64,000 bases of DNA from Namhaeicola litoreus (GCF_042679565.1 NZ_JBHTMY010000003.1:868001-932000); one strand, 5' to 3'; numbered from the stretch's first letter, positions 1-10,459 are shown. Made by a program: numbers and translations. Notes: generated from the letters alone by a model not told the origin.

Positions 1-1
1 G

Positions 2-1078
2 AAAAATAAAGAAACAAAAATAATATTACAGCAACTAGAGGGGAATGCCGAAAGAATAGCAAAGGATTTAACTCCATTTAGTTTCAATGCTTTTGAAAAA
101 AAAATGTTTCGTAGTAAAGATGCTCATATAAATGTGGCGTATCATTATAAAGAAAAGATAAAAAGACTCAAATCTAATGATCAAGTTTCCACTGCAAGTA
201 ACTATAATTTAAGCTTAAAATCTTTGAGTAATTTTTTGGAATCCAAAACTAATAACAAATTAAAAAATCTCACTTTTTATGATATAACAGCCGACTTTTT
301 AAATAAATATGAATCCTATATGGTACATGAATTGAATAAAAGTCGTACAACAGTATCTATGTATACCAGAGCTCTTAGAACAATTTTTAATGATGCAATA
401 AGTGAAAATGATATCAAACGAGAAGTCTATCCCTTTGGTAAAGGAAATGACAAGTACCAAATTCCTAATGCGAAAGGAGTAAAAAAAGCCTTAACAAAAG
501 AAGAAATATCATTATTGTTTAATGCTACGCCAAGTACACCTGAACAGGAGAAAGCCAAAGATTTCTGGTTCTTTAGCTATATGTGTTTTGGTATGAATAT
601 AAAAGATATTTTATTGTTGAAGCATGAAAACCTCAATGATGATAATCTGACATATTATAGAGCAAAAACAGTAAATACCAAAAAAAGTAATTTAAAGAAA
701 GTCAAAGTGTTTTTGAATGATTTTTCCAATGAAGTTATTAATAAGTATGGCACCAGTCCTATGAGGAAGAACAAATTTGTGTTTCCAATAATTTCAGAAA
801 AAGATGATGTTGTTGAGCAGCAAAAGAAAATTAAAAATTTCACCAGTTTTATAAACCTTCATTTTAATAAATTGGCGAAACAAGAAGGTTTTAAATTTAA
901 AATATCAACCTATTGGGCAAGGCATAGTTTTGCAACACTTTCAATACAAAAAGGAGCCTCCATGGAGTTTATTTCTGAAGCCCTAAACCATAGCAATCTA
1001 TCAGTAACCAAAAATTATTTTGCCGGTTTTGAAGATGAAGCTAAAAAACACTTTGTAAACAAATTAATGGAATTTTAA
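2..1078 (+). CDS. Tyrosine recombinase/integrase, 5' end outside window
   Basis: Site-specific recombinase expected to integrate and excise the element that fills the next 17 kb. The frame is open to the first bases of the window, and the residues before the first ATG (104) still look like integrase (PFSFNAFEKK), so the real start lies left of the window. Order: SAM-like N-terminal DNA-binding domain (about residues 30-140), then the catalytic domain. The HxxR-type box (YWARHSFAT), the second His (LNHSNLS) and the nucleophilic Tyr (TKNYFAGF) are visible. The usual first catalytic Arg is not: the box reads FGMNIKDILLLK, a substitution known from Bacteroidota integrases such as IntDOT. Family call is firm; target site is inferred from the tRNA junction at 17.9 kb. 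Confidence 0.92.
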   Translation, partial: KNKETKIILQQLEGNAERIAKDLTPFSFNAFEKKMFRSKDAHINVAYHYKEKIKRLKSNDQVSTASNYNLSLKSLSNFLESKTNNKLKNLTFYDITADFLNKYESYMVHELNKSRTTVSMYTRALRTIFNDAISENDIKREVYPFGKGNDKYQIPNAKGVKKALTKEEISLLFNATPSTPEQEKAKDFWFFSYMCFGMNIKDILLLKHENLNDDNLTYYRAKTVNTKKSNLKKVKVFLNDFSNEVINKYGTSPMRKNKFVFPIISEKDDVVEQQKKIKNFTSFINLHFNKLAKQEGFKFKISTYWARHSFATLSIQKGASMEFISEALNHSNLSVTKNYFAGFEDEAKKHFVNKLMEF

Positions 1079-1094
1079 TTTTCTATACTTAATT

Positions 1095-1928
1095 ATGAAC
1101 GACTCTCGTCAACAATACAATGATTTTTATCGTCAACTTGAGAAGGAACAGGAGATTTCTATGTTTCAAAACATGTTAGAAATTGAAGTAGATAGAATTT
1201 TAAATCTTAATTATAGTCCAATAAAAATGCAAAAAGAACTGGATCAATTTAAAGAAACAAGAAGAATGCTTATGATGGAAAGCATCAAAACACAAAAACA
1301 TTGGTTTGAAATGATACAGGATTGTTTAGATAAATGCGAGGATGAGGATAGTATTGATGTTTACCTAAGTAACGTTTACAAATTCAGAACCCCTAAATTT
1401 TTTAGTGAAAATAAATTTTATGAAAATTGTATTGTTCATACAAATGATTCATTTCCCAATACTGATGATCATAAATTACAATTGATTGCAAAAGTAGCTA
1501 ATGATAATCTTAATTATATTTCCAAAAGTATCGAAATCAAATTGGATACAGAAAAATTGGATTTATTATATAATCGATTAAATATTTATTTTGAAAACAT
1601 AAATTATAAGAATCAATTTGACAATGATTTAACCAGAGTTTTAAAAGGCCAGTGGTTAAAAAAACCATTGCTTTTTAATACTAACCAAAGTATTCTCGTC
1701 GATTTTTTTAAAAGGCTCAAAGAAAATCAATATATTTTAGAAGATAATATGACTGATGTAAGAGATTGGTTGGTTAATAATTTTAGTTTTAAAAATGACA
1801 AGGGTAAAATAGTAGCATTTAACAAAGAAACATGTTATGATTACCTTAGAGGTAAAAAAATATTACCATTAAATAAAGAACTCTTTCCCGATATAGAATG
1901 GCTCCACCAAAACAAAAAAGTAAAATAA
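1095..1928 (+). CDS. Hypothetical protein downstream of integrase
   Basis: I do not recognise this 277-residue protein. It is hydrophilic and charge-rich, with no signal peptide or membrane segment. The N-terminal 70 residues look helical and possibly coiled-coil (Glu/Gln/Lys rich); the C-terminus ends with a basic tail. It begins 16 bases after the integrase stop, so it is probably co-transcribed with it, and its position between integrase and an excisionase-like protein suggests a role in maintenance or transfer of the element. No function is assigned. Confidence 0.75.
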   Translation: MNDSRQQYNDFYRQLEKEQEISMFQNMLEIEVDRILNLNYSPIKMQKELDQFKETRRMLMMESIKTQKHWFEMIQDCLDKCEDEDSIDVYLSNVYKFRTPKFFSENKFYENCIVHTNDSFPNTDDHKLQLIAKVANDNLNYISKSIEIKLDTEKLDLLYNRLNIYFENINYKNQFDNDLTRVLKGQWLKKPLLFNTNQSILVDFFKRLKENQYILEDNMTDVRDWLVNNFSFKNDKGKIVAFNKETCYDYLRGKKILPLNKELFPDIEWLHQNKKVK

Positions 1929-2014
1929 ATTAAAAAAAGTTAACCATTGGGCTTGTATTGGGTACTAGTACTAGTCGAATTTTGTTGAAAATTATAATTT
2001 AAAATATATTTTCA

Positions 2015-2386
2015 ATGAAAAACACAAAACAATTTACTTTCGAAAACATTCCTTCAATTTTACAAGACATGTACTGTAAAATTGAAGAAATAGACCAAAA
2101 ACTTCAATGTAAAGAAGTTTCTTCAACAAATCAAAGTATTTGGCTATCCCTTGATGAACTTTGCGACTACCATCCCGCGAAACCTAAAAAGGCTACGGTC
2201 TATTCTTGGGTGCACCAAAACAAAATACCTTATAATAAAAAGGGTAAAAAACTCTTCTTTTTAAAATCTGAGATTGACGAACATCTTGCTTCTGGCAAAG
2301 TGAAATCTTTAACTGAGTTGAAGTATATTGCCGATAACCTCTATGTTAAACCTTCTAAATATGTGGGTCATGGAAACTCAAAATAA
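2015..2386 (+). CDS. Excisionase-like helix-turn-helix DNA-binding protein
   Basis: A 123-residue protein with an N-terminal helical segment (about 1-45) and a MerR/excisionase-type winged helix (about 47-105). The layout, a start-of-domain WLSLDELCDY, a helix with ATVYSWVHQNKIPY, then a basic KKGKKLFFLKSEIDEHL wing, is that of the HTH_17 family found as excisionases and repressors in Bacteroidota mobile elements. It sits between the integrase and a RepA-like ATPase, the usual control region of such elements. It could act as Xis or as transcription regulator; the sequence does not decide. Confidence 0.75.
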   Translation: MKNTKQFTFENIPSILQDMYCKIEEIDQKLQCKEVSSTNQSIWLSLDELCDYHPAKPKKATVYSWVHQNKIPYNKKGKKLFFLKSEIDEHLASGKVKSLTELKYIADNLYVKPSKYVGHGNSK

Positions 2387-2455
2387 GAAACATCGTACTC
2401 TAGAATTTCTAAATAGGAAGGTTTTGGCAACAAAATATACAACACGTTTTTAATC

Positions 2456-3400
2456 ATGGAAAATACTATTTCAACTCCTACTATAAAACAAGTTAAAGCC
2501 AATTTACCCCAACTTGAAGGCGTGTTTACTGGTGCACAATTATTGAATAGAAAACAAACAAAAATTCTAAATTTGTTAAACCCAATATTCCCTAAAGTAG
2601 GTTTGGTCGCTTTAGGTGGCTCTTCAGACACTGGCAAAAGTAGTTTGCTACGCCAATTTGCGATTAGCGTTGCATTAAACAAATCAGAATTTCTTGATTT
2701 TAAAATTAATACAGTACATCACAAAGCAATTTATGTAAGTACTGAAGATGATGAATACTCTACTACATCTTTGCTTAAAAAGACACAAAGACTAACTGGA
2801 AATAAAGAGGCCAATTACGAGAATATAAAATTTGTATTTAACACTGAGAACTTATTAGGTACGCTAGCAACTTTACTTGAACAAGAACCTGTTGATTTAA
2901 TAGTAATTGATGCCTATAGCGATGTGTTTACTGGTCAAGGAAACGATAGTAGTCAAGTAAGAAGTTTCTTAAATCAATATAGTCAGCTAGCACAGAAGTA
3001 TAAATGTCTAATAATTTTTCTCCATCATACAGGCAAAAGAACTGAAGATTTAACACCCAGTAAAAATAATTTGCTTGGCTCACAAGGTTTTGAAGCTAAA
3101 ATGCGATTAGTGTTAGAGTTACGCTTAGATAGAGAAGATCCAAACAAAAGACACCTTTGTGTAGTAAAAGGAAACTATTTGCCTCAAGAATTTAAGCAAA
3201 AAAGTTATGTATTAATATTTGATAAAAATCAATGTTTTACAATGACGAATGAAAAGGTGCCATTTGAAAATTTAGCCAACCATGATAAAACCGTTATAAA
3301 AAATAGAATAATTGCACTTAAAAAGGAAGGAAAAACTCAGAATCAAATTGCTAAAGAGTTAGGAATTTCACAACCAACGGTAAGTAGATCATTAAAATAG
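2456..3400 (+). CDS. RepA-like AAA ATPase (AAA_25) of mobile element
   Basis: A 314-residue P-loop NTPase of the RepA/DnaB-like (RecA fold) group used in plasmid and integrative-element replication. Walker A is GGSSDTGKSS (about residues 54-63), Walker B is LIVIDAYSDV (about 145-154), and a sensor-like FLHHTGKR follows. The C-terminus (about 290-314) carries a compact HTH (KTQNQIAKELGISQPTVSRS), the type seen in resolvases, which may bind the origin or its own promoter. A helicase or replication-initiation role is inferred from family and context. No relaxase or mobilisation gene is seen beside it. Confidence 0.75.
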   Translation: MENTISTPTIKQVKANLPQLEGVFTGAQLLNRKQTKILNLLNPIFPKVGLVALGGSSDTGKSSLLRQFAISVALNKSEFLDFKINTVHHKAIYVSTEDDEYSTTSLLKKTQRLTGNKEANYENIKFVFNTENLLGTLATLLEQEPVDLIVIDAYSDVFTGQGNDSSQVRSFLNQYSQLAQKYKCLIIFLHHTGKRTEDLTPSKNNLLGSQGFEAKMRLVLELRLDREDPNKRHLCVVKGNYLPQEFKQKSYVLIFDKNQCFTMTNEKVPFENLANHDKTVIKNRIIALKKEGKTQNQIAKELGISQPTVSRSLK

Positions 3401-3801
3401 GGGCTTTATTCATTTATTCAATCCTAGGCACTTGAATATTGAATAAAAATTATAATTTAATTGGAGTTGAATTATAGGTTATTGTTGTTGCAATCTTAAT
3501 TCTATTATACAACGTCCACAACTTTAACATTAAAACTCTTTGCCACGAATCAAATTTTGTACCTTATAAATCTCAAGAAAGAGGCTGAATTAGTAATTAC
3601 CAAGCTATAAAATTCTACACCCTTAATTGTCACATAAGAAATTCATTAAATAACAGGCTAAACAATAAAGAATTAGGCCGTTAAATTTCAATTAAAAAAA
3701 GGCTGGTATTTTTATCCTATAAAGAGCGTATAACTCTAAAAGATTTCTATTTTTAATCTTCAAAAATAGTAACATAAATTCAAAATACTTAGAATCCCAA
3801 C
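3401..3801 (+). other. Intergenic stretch before hsdM
   Basis: AT-rich, with no coding frame that looks real. It contains a perfect 9-bp inverted repeat, ttattcaat (3414-3422) and attgaataa (3438-3446), separated by 15 bases and located just after the RepA-like gene. No T-run follows on the plus strand, so it is not a clear terminator. The hsdM promoter must lie in this region but no good TAnnTTTG element stands out. Confidence 0.4.
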
Positions 3802-6216
3802 ATGGCAATAAAGAAATCAGAATTATACAGCTCGCTTTGGGCAAGTTGTGACGAATTAAGAGGGGGTATGGATGCAAGTCAATACAAAGATTATGTATTG
3901 GTTATGCTCTTTATAAAATATATTAGTGATAAATGGGCTGGTCAACCTTACGCACCTATGGTCATCCCAGCGGGTGCAAGTTTTCAAGATATGGTAGCAC
4001 TAAAAGGAGCTACCGATATTGGAGACCAAATCAACAAAAAAATCATTGGCCCAATTGCGGAAGCCAACAAACTGTCTGATATGCCAGACTTTAACAACGT
4101 AACCAAGTTAGGTAGTGGCAAAGAAATGGTAGACCGGTTAACCAATTTAATTGCCATTTTTGAAAACCCACAATTAGATTTTAGCAAGAACAAAGCCGAA
4201 GGTGATGATATTTTAGGCGATGCTTATGAATACTTGATGCGTCATTTTGCGACAGAAAGTGGAAAGAGCAAGGGTCAGTTCTACACACCTGCTGAGGTAA
4301 GCAGAATTATGGCAAAAATCATTGGGATAAATGATCATGATACTACAACAGATACAACGGTATATGATCCTGCCTGTGGTTCAGGGTCCCTTCTTTTAAA
4401 AGTCAGTGGCGAAGCAAAAGGAAAGGTTACGCTGTATGGCCAAGAAAAAGATGGACCAACTTCAAGTTTGGCTCGTATGAATATGATTTTACATGACTAC
4501 CCAACGGCTGAAATCAAACAGGGCAATACCTTGGCTAATCCTTTATTCAAAAATCAAGAAAACGATAACCTAAAAACCTTTGATTATGTAGTTGCCAATC
4601 CTCCGTTTAGTGATAAGCGTTGGAGTAATGGATTGAACTTGCCGGAAGACAACCCATATAATCGTTTTCAAGATTATGGGATACCTCCAGTAAAAAATGG
4701 TGACTACGCCTTTTTATTGCACATTGTACGGTCTTTAAAGCGGCATGGAAAAGGGGCTTGTATTTTACCACATGGTGTGTTGTTTAGAGGAAATGCAGAA
4801 GCACAGATACGTGAAAACTTAATCCGTAAAGGCTATATCAAAGGGATTATTGGTTTACCTGCCAACTTATTTTATGGTACCGGAATTCCTGCCTGTATTA
4901 TATTAGTAGATAAAGAAAATGCCCAAAACCGTAAAGGTATTTTTATGATAGATGCGGGTAAAGGTTTTGTTAAAGATGGTAATAAAAACCGATTGCGAGA
5001 ACAAGACATTCATAGAATAGCCGATGTGTTCAATAACCAAGAACAAATACCTGGTTTTAGCAAAATGGTTTCATTAACAGATATTGAAGCCAATGAGTTT
5101 AACCTCAACATCCCAAGATACATAGAAAGCCAAGAAGCAGAAGATATACAAGATATTGAAGCACATTTATTAGGCGATATTCCCAATGCAGATATTAACG
5201 CCTTGCAACGCTTTTGGGAAGTATATCCTACTATAAAAAAAGCCTTGTTTTTACCAAGTACACGAGATAATTATTCTACCTTAAAAGTGTCTAAGGAAGA
5301 AATTAAATCCACCATTTTTGAGCACCCCGAGTTTGTTGCATTTAGTGCGCAAATGGATAGTTTATTTAACCAATGGAAAACAGAAACCACTACAACGCTA
5401 AAGGGCTTAACACAAGGTTTTAACCCCAAAGAACTGATACATGACTTATCTGAAAAGCTATTGGCACAATATAACGATAAAGCGTTGATAGATAAGTACG
5501 ATATGTACCAGCACCTTATGACCTACTGGTTTGAAATAGTGCAAGATGATTGCTATCTTATTGCCCAAGATGGCTGGAAAGCAGAAACCTCAAGGGTTAT
5601 TGTTGAAAGTGGCAAAAACAAAAAGAAAGTAGACAAAGGTTGGACATGTGACCTTGTGCCCAAAGACATCGTGATTAACAGATATTTTAATACTGAAAAA
5701 GAAACATTAGAAAATTTACAAGCAGAAAAAGAAACCCTTGCAAGTGAGCTGACCGAATTGGAAGAAGAACATAGTGGTGAAGAAGGCTATTTTGCTGACA
5801 TGGAAAAGGTTAACAAAGCCAGTGTTAATGCTCGTATTAAAGAATTGAAAGGCGAAACGGATGCTGCTGATGAACTCAAAGTACTTAAACAATACATCTC
5901 TCTTTTAGACAAACAAACAGCAACCAATAAAAAGATCAAAGAAGCAGAAGCAGACTTGGATTTAAAACTTTTTGCAAAATACCCAACCTTAACAGAAGAT
6001 GAAGTAAAACAATTAGTAGTAGATGATAAATGGATGCAGACCATAGAAAGTAACATAAAAGACGAAATAGACCATATTAGCCAACGTTTAACCAACCGCG
6101 TAAAAGAACTGGCAGAGCGCTACGAAAACCCATTACCATTTATTGATAGGGTGGTAGAAAGTTTAGAAGCTAAAGTAAATACTCATCTACAAAAAATGGG
6201 ATTTGCATGGAACTAA
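3802..6216 (+). CDS. hsdM: Type I restriction-modification methyltransferase subunit HsdM
   Basis: N6-adenine methyltransferase subunit of a type I R-M complex (M2S1, with HsdR for cleavage). The HsdM N-terminal helical domain spans about residues 5-150, followed by the linker FATESGKSKGQFYTP. The SAM-binding motif DPACGSGSL is at 189-197 and the catalytic NPPF at 266-269. The 804 residues exceed a classic 500-residue HsdM; the extra C-terminal 300 residues include long charged helices (about 630-780), as in other long Bacteroidota HsdM proteins. The start follows a Bacteroidota-like leader with no clear Shine-Dalgarno. The 3' end overlaps hsdS by 10 bases, consistent with coupled translation. 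Confidence 0.95.
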   Translation: MAIKKSELYSSLWASCDELRGGMDASQYKDYVLVMLFIKYISDKWAGQPYAPMVIPAGASFQDMVALKGATDIGDQINKKIIGPIAEANKLSDMPDFNNVTKLGSGKEMVDRLTNLIAIFENPQLDFSKNKAEGDDILGDAYEYLMRHFATESGKSKGQFYTPAEVSRIMAKIIGINDHDTTTDTTVYDPACGSGSLLLKVSGEAKGKVTLYGQEKDGPTSSLARMNMILHDYPTAEIKQGNTLANPLFKNQENDNLKTFDYVVANPPFSDKRWSNGLNLPEDNPYNRFQDYGIPPVKNGDYAFLLHIVRSLKRHGKGACILPHGVLFRGNAEAQIRENLIRKGYIKGIIGLPANLFYGTGIPACIILVDKENAQNRKGIFMIDAGKGFVKDGNKNRLREQDIHRIADVFNNQEQIPGFSKMVSLTDIEANEFNLNIPRYIESQEAEDIQDIEAHLLGDIPNADINALQRFWEVYPTIKKALFLPSTRDNYSTLKVSKEEIKSTIFEHPEFVAFSAQMDSLFNQWKTETTTTLKGLTQGFNPKELIHDLSEKLLAQYNDKALIDKYDMYQHLMTYWFEIVQDDCYLIAQDGWKAETSRVIVESGKNKKKVDKGWTCDLVPKDIVINRYFNTEKETLENLQAEKETLASELTELEEEHSGEEGYFADMEKVNKASVNARIKELKGETDAADELKVLKQYISLLDKQTATNKKIKEAEADLDLKLFAKYPTLTEDEVKQLVVDDKWMQTIESNIKDEIDHISQRLTNRVKELAERYENPLPFIDRVVESLEAKVNTHLQKMGFAWN

Positions 6217-7376
6217 AACAAGGATATAAAAATACTGAAGTAGGCAAAATACCAATTAATTGGGATATAGATTTACTTGAAAACTTAACTAAAGTTATCG
6301 ATCCACATCCAAGTCATCGAGCACCAAAATCCGTAGATAAAGGTATTCCATTTTTAGGTATTGGCGATTTAAATGAAAATGGACAAATAATAAAGGAAAA
6401 ATTTAGACGTGTAGATGAACAAATCTTTGAAGAGCATAAACTACGTTATGATTTAAGAAAAGACTTAATTGGACTCGGAAGAGTTGCATCAATAGGAAAG
6501 GTAATTAAGCTCAAAAATAATATAGGAAAATATACACTTTCACCAACTCTCGGGGTATTAGATTCTATTGGAATCAATAAAGGTTATTTGTATTACATCT
6601 TAAATTCTGAATATATTAAAAGCTATTTTTCTAAAATAATGAGTGGTTCTACTCGTAGTTCGGTTGGGATGATTGTTTTAAGAAAAATACCTGTCCCACT
6701 TCCACCACTCCCAGAACAAAAAGCCATTGCCCAAGTATTAAGCGATACAGACAATTTAATACAAGCCATTGAGCGAAAACTTGCTAAAAAAAGAGCTATT
6801 AAACAAGGCGCTATGCAACAACTCTTAACACCTAAAGAGGATTGGGAGGTAAAGAAGTTGGGGGATTTTTTGGTTTATGAACAACCTACTGATTACATAG
6901 TAACTGATACAGAGTACAATGATAATTATGATATTCCTGTTTTAACGGCAGGGAAGACATTTATTTTGGGATATACAAATGAGAAATTTGGAGTTTTTAA
7001 AGATGCTCCTGTAATTATTTTTGATGATTTTACAACTGCCACTAAATTTGTTGATTTCCATTTTAAAGTTAAATCTTCTGCTATGAAGATTTTGAAGAAG
7101 AAAAACGACTCTGTTGACATTAGGTTTATTTATGAGTTGATGCAACAAATAGTATTTCCTTTGGGTGACCATAAACGACACTGGATTGGAGAATATCAAC
7201 ATATTGAAATAAAAGTTCCAAAACCAAAAGAACAATTAGAGATAGCTACCATACTTTCCGATATGGATGCAGAAATAGCACAAATAGAACAAAAGCTATC
7301 TAAATATAAAATGCTAAAACAAGGGTTGATGCAAAACTTGTTAACGGGTAAAATAAGGTTGGTATGTGTAGAGTAG
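6207..7376 (+). CDS. hsdS: Type I R-M specificity subunit HsdS
   Basis: Target-recognition subunit. Two variable recognition domains (about residues 1-165 and 210-340) alternate with two conserved helical spacers. The first spacer contains LPPLPEQKAIAQVLSDTD and QGAMQQLLTPK (about 168-210), the second PKEQLEIATILSDMD and QGLMQNLLTGK (about 343-383). The internal repetition of the spacer is the hallmark of HsdS with a bipartite target. Both halves look intact, so the system should be functional. It overlaps hsdM by 10 bases and hsdR by 13 bases, giving one translationally coupled operon. The target sequence cannot be read from the protein. Confidence 0.94.
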   Translation: MELKQGYKNTEVGKIPINWDIDLLENLTKVIDPHPSHRAPKSVDKGIPFLGIGDLNENGQIIKEKFRRVDEQIFEEHKLRYDLRKDLIGLGRVASIGKVIKLKNNIGKYTLSPTLGVLDSIGINKGYLYYILNSEYIKSYFSKIMSGSTRSSVGMIVLRKIPVPLPPLPEQKAIAQVLSDTDNLIQAIERKLAKKRAIKQGAMQQLLTPKEDWEVKKLGDFLVYEQPTDYIVTDTEYNDNYDIPVLTAGKTFILGYTNEKFGVFKDAPVIIFDDFTTATKFVDFHFKVKSSAMKILKKKNDSVDIRFIYELMQQIVFPLGDHKRHWIGEYQHIEIKVPKPKEQLEIATILSDMDAEIAQIEQKLSKYKMLKQGLMQNLLTGKIRLVCVE

Positions 7377-10300
7377 GCAGTATAGAACGTATCACTCAAA
7401 ACAGGGTAGTGAGGTTGTTCCAAGACGAACTAGGCTATACCTATTTAGGTAATTGGGAAGAACGTGAAACCAATGGTAATATTGAAGAGGAATTGCTTTC
7501 AGCTTATTTGCAAAAGAAAGGGTATGACCCAGTTCAAATTACAAAAGCCATTTATGAGCTTAAAACGACAGCCAACAACTTTAGTGACAGCTTATACACT
7601 ACCAATAAGAATGTATATGAACTCTTACGCTATGGTGCTGATATAAAAACCGAAGTTGGTAAAAACACAGAGAAAGTCCATTTTATTGATTGGAAGCATT
7701 GGGATAAAAATGTCTTTGCCATTGCAGAAGAGGTTACCATAAAAGGCAATAAGACTAAGAGACCAGATATTGTAATTTATGTAAATGGTATCGCATTGGG
7801 TGTATTGGAGTTAAAGCGTAGTACAGTTACCGTAAATGATGGGATTCGTCAAAGCATCGTAAACCAACAGGATGCCTTTATTCAACCATTTTTTGCTACG
7901 GTACAATATGTTTTTGCGGGTAATGACACCGAAGGTTTGCGATATGGGGCAATTAACACACCAGAAAAATACTATTTGAAATGGAAAGAAGATATTGAGG
8001 ATAACAGTCGTAACCTGTTAGACAAATATCTTTTAAAGATGTCTAACAAAAAACGCTTTTTAGAAATCATTTACGACTTTGTTGTGTTTGACGGTGGTAT
8101 CAAGAAATTACCAAGAGTCCATCAATATTTTGGGGTAAAAGAAGCTCAAAAATATATCAATAGATACGAAGGTGGTATTATATGGCACACACAGGGAAGT
8201 GGTAAGAGTATTGTCATGGTGTATTTGGCAAAATGGATTTTAGAGAATAATCCCAATGCTCGAATAGCCATATTAACAGACCGTGATGAGCTTGATAAAC
8301 AGATAGAACGAGTCTTTAAAGATGCTGATGAACAGATATACCGTACAAGGAGTGGAAGGGATTTAATGGAGAAATTAAGTACACCCACACCAAGGCTGTT
8401 GTGTTCTTTGGTACATAAGTTTGGAAAAAGAGACGAAGGCAATTTTAATGAGTTTATAAAGGAGCTTGAAAGTCAACCATCACAAGCAGTTGGCGAATTA
8501 TTTGTGTTTGTAGATGAGTGTCACCGTACACAAAGTGGTCGTTTGCATCGTACCATGAAAGCTATGTTACCCAATGCTGTATTTATAGGCTATTCTGGAA
8601 CGCCATTACTTAAAAAAGACAAGAAAACCAGTATAGAGGTCTTCGGTAAGTACATACATACCTATAAGTTTAATGAAGGCGTTGAAGATGGGGTTATTTT
8701 GGATTTGGTTTATGAGGCTAGGGATATAGACCAACGTCTAACCTCACAAAAGAGAATTGACGAATGGTTTGATGCAAAAACACGAGGACTCAATGATTTT
8801 CAGAAATCTGAAATTAAAAAGAAATGGGGAACGATGCAAAAAGTATTGAGCAGTCGTTCAAGAATGGAAAAGGTGGTTGCCGATATTATATTGGATTTTG
8901 GTACAAAAACACGCTTAAGTTCTGAAAGGGGGAATGCCATATTGGTTGCAAGTTCCATATATGAAGCATGTAGATATTTTGAGCTGTTTAAACGCACCAA
9001 TTCTGAGCTTCGGAACAAATGTGCCATAGTCACATCCTATAGTCCTCATACCAGTGATATCACTACGGAAGACACAGGAGCGAGTACCGAAACTGAAAAA
9101 CAGTTTATGTATAATTTATATACAGAACTTTTGGGAAATAAAACCACAGAGCAGTATGAAGATTGGGCGAAAGCAAAGTTTTGCGATGAACCTGCCAATA
9201 TGAAACTGTTGATTGTTGTTTCCAAACTACTGACAGGTTTCGATGCTCCGAGTTGTACCTACTTGTATATTGATAAAAGTATGCAAGACCATGGACTTTT
9301 TCAGGCAATATGTAGGGTAAACCGCTTGGATACTGATGACAAGCAATTTGGTTACATAGTAGATTATAAAGACTTGTTCAAGAAAGTTGAAAACGCAGTC
9401 GCAGTTTATACCTCCGATTTAGATTACGAAGAATTTGAAGCAAAAGACATAGATATTATGCTTCAAGACCGTCTAAAAATTGGTAAAGAACGTTTAGATA
9501 ATGCGTTAGAAGAAATACATATCTTGTGTGAGCCTGTTGCTCCCCCAAAAGATACACTAGCTTATATTCACTATTTCTGTGGTAATACTGAAATTGAAGA
9601 AGAGCTAAAAGCAAAGGAAACGCAACGGACTACCTTGTATAAAAAAACCGTGGCTTTAATTCGTGCCTATGCAAATATTGTTGATGAAATGCCAGAAGCG
9701 GGGTATACTGAAAGCGACATTATTGGTATAAAGAAAGAACTAGACTATTACCTCAAATTGCGTAAAGAAATAAGAAAGGCAAGTGGTGAGACCCTAGACT
9801 TAAAAACCTATGAAGCAGATATGCGTCATTTAATTGACACCTATATTCAAGCTGATGAGCCAGAAACCATTTCGCCATTTGAAGATATGCCACTTTTGGA
9901 TATCATCGTAAAATCTGGAATTGCAGATGCCATTAATTCTATGCCTAATGGTATAAAATCTAATCAAGGAGCCATTGCCGAAACTATTGAAAACAATGTT
10001 AGAAAAAAGATAATTAAGGAGCATTTGATCGACCCAGCTTTTTTTGATAAAATGTCAAAATTATTGGCTGAAATCATTAAAGAACGTAGAGAAAAAGCAA
10101 TTAATTATGCTGAATACTTAGAAAAAATTGCAGACTTAGCTAAACGTGTAAATGAGGGTAAAAGTGAAGAAACACCAGATACTTTAGTTACCATAGCACA
10201 AAGAGCATTATATAATAATTTAAATAACAATGAAGCGTTGGCGTTGTTAATTGATAGTTCAATAAAACGTGTTAAAAGAGATAGTTGGAGGGGTAATCTA

Positions 10301-10459
10301 GCCAAAGAAAGAGAAATAAAAGCAGAAATTTACAAACAACTAGATTCTTTCTCCATAGATTCAGGAATTGATATAGCTAATGATGAACCAGGCCCTTACG
10401 GATTAGAAAATAAAGTAGAGTATATTTTTAATATAATTAGAGAACAGAAAGAATATTAA
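7364..10459 (+). CDS. hsdR: Type I R-M restriction subunit HsdR
   Basis: ATP-dependent translocase and endonuclease of the type I complex; 1031 residues, the normal length. The N-terminal PD-(D/E)xK nuclease core is visible as RPDIVI (PD at 134-135) and LELK (149-151). The superfamily 2 motor follows, with Walker A HTQGSGKS (275-282), DECH box (384-387) and motif III GYSGTP. Later helicase motifs include LTGFDAP and ICRVNRLD. The C-terminal helical part (about 800-1031) would contact the M2S core. All catalytic residues I can identify are present. The gene ends in TAATG, sharing one base with the next start. Confidence 0.95.
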   Translation: MCRVGSIERITQNRVVRLFQDELGYTYLGNWEERETNGNIEEELLSAYLQKKGYDPVQITKAIYELKTTANNFSDSLYTTNKNVYELLRYGADIKTEVGKNTEKVHFIDWKHWDKNVFAIAEEVTIKGNKTKRPDIVIYVNGIALGVLELKRSTVTVNDGIRQSIVNQQDAFIQPFFATVQYVFAGNDTEGLRYGAINTPEKYYLKWKEDIEDNSRNLLDKYLLKMSNKKRFLEIIYDFVVFDGGIKKLPRVHQYFGVKEAQKYINRYEGGIIWHTQGSGKSIVMVYLAKWILENNPNARIAILTDRDELDKQIERVFKDADEQIYRTRSGRDLMEKLSTPTPRLLCSLVHKFGKRDEGNFNEFIKELESQPSQAVGELFVFVDECHRTQSGRLHRTMKAMLPNAVFIGYSGTPLLKKDKKTSIEVFGKYIHTYKFNEGVEDGVILDLVYEARDIDQRLTSQKRIDEWFDAKTRGLNDFQKSEIKKKWGTMQKVLSSRSRMEKVVADIILDFGTKTRLSSERGNAILVASSIYEACRYFELFKRTNSELRNKCAIVTSYSPHTSDITTEDTGASTETEKQFMYNLYTELLGNKTTEQYEDWAKAKFCDEPANMKLLIVVSKLLTGFDAPSCTYLYIDKSMQDHGLFQAICRVNRLDTDDKQFGYIVDYKDLFKKVENAVAVYTSDLDYEEFEAKDIDIMLQDRLKIGKERLDNALEEIHILCEPVAPPKDTLAYIHYFCGNTEIEEELKAKETQRTTLYKKTVALIRAYANIVDEMPEAGYTESDIIGIKKELDYYLKLRKEIRKASGETLDLKTYEADMRHLIDTYIQADEPETISPFEDMPLLDIIVKSGIADAINSMPNGIKSNQGAIAETIENNVRKKIIKEHLIDPAFFDKMSKLLAEIIKERREKAINYAEYLEKIADLAKRVNEGKSEETPDTLVTIAQRALYNNLNNNEALALLIDSSIKRVKRDSWRGNLAKEREIKAEIYKQLDSFSIDSGIDIANDEPGPYGLENKVEYIFNIIREQKEY

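Noticed and set aside
2368..2682. Minus-strand open frame over the start of the RepA-like gene
   Set aside because: It is antisense to a clear P-loop ATPase gene and has no independent support.
3414..3446. Inverted repeat behind the RepA-like gene as terminator
   Set aside because: No T-run follows on the plus strand and the loop is 15 bases; kept only as a note in the intergenic entry.
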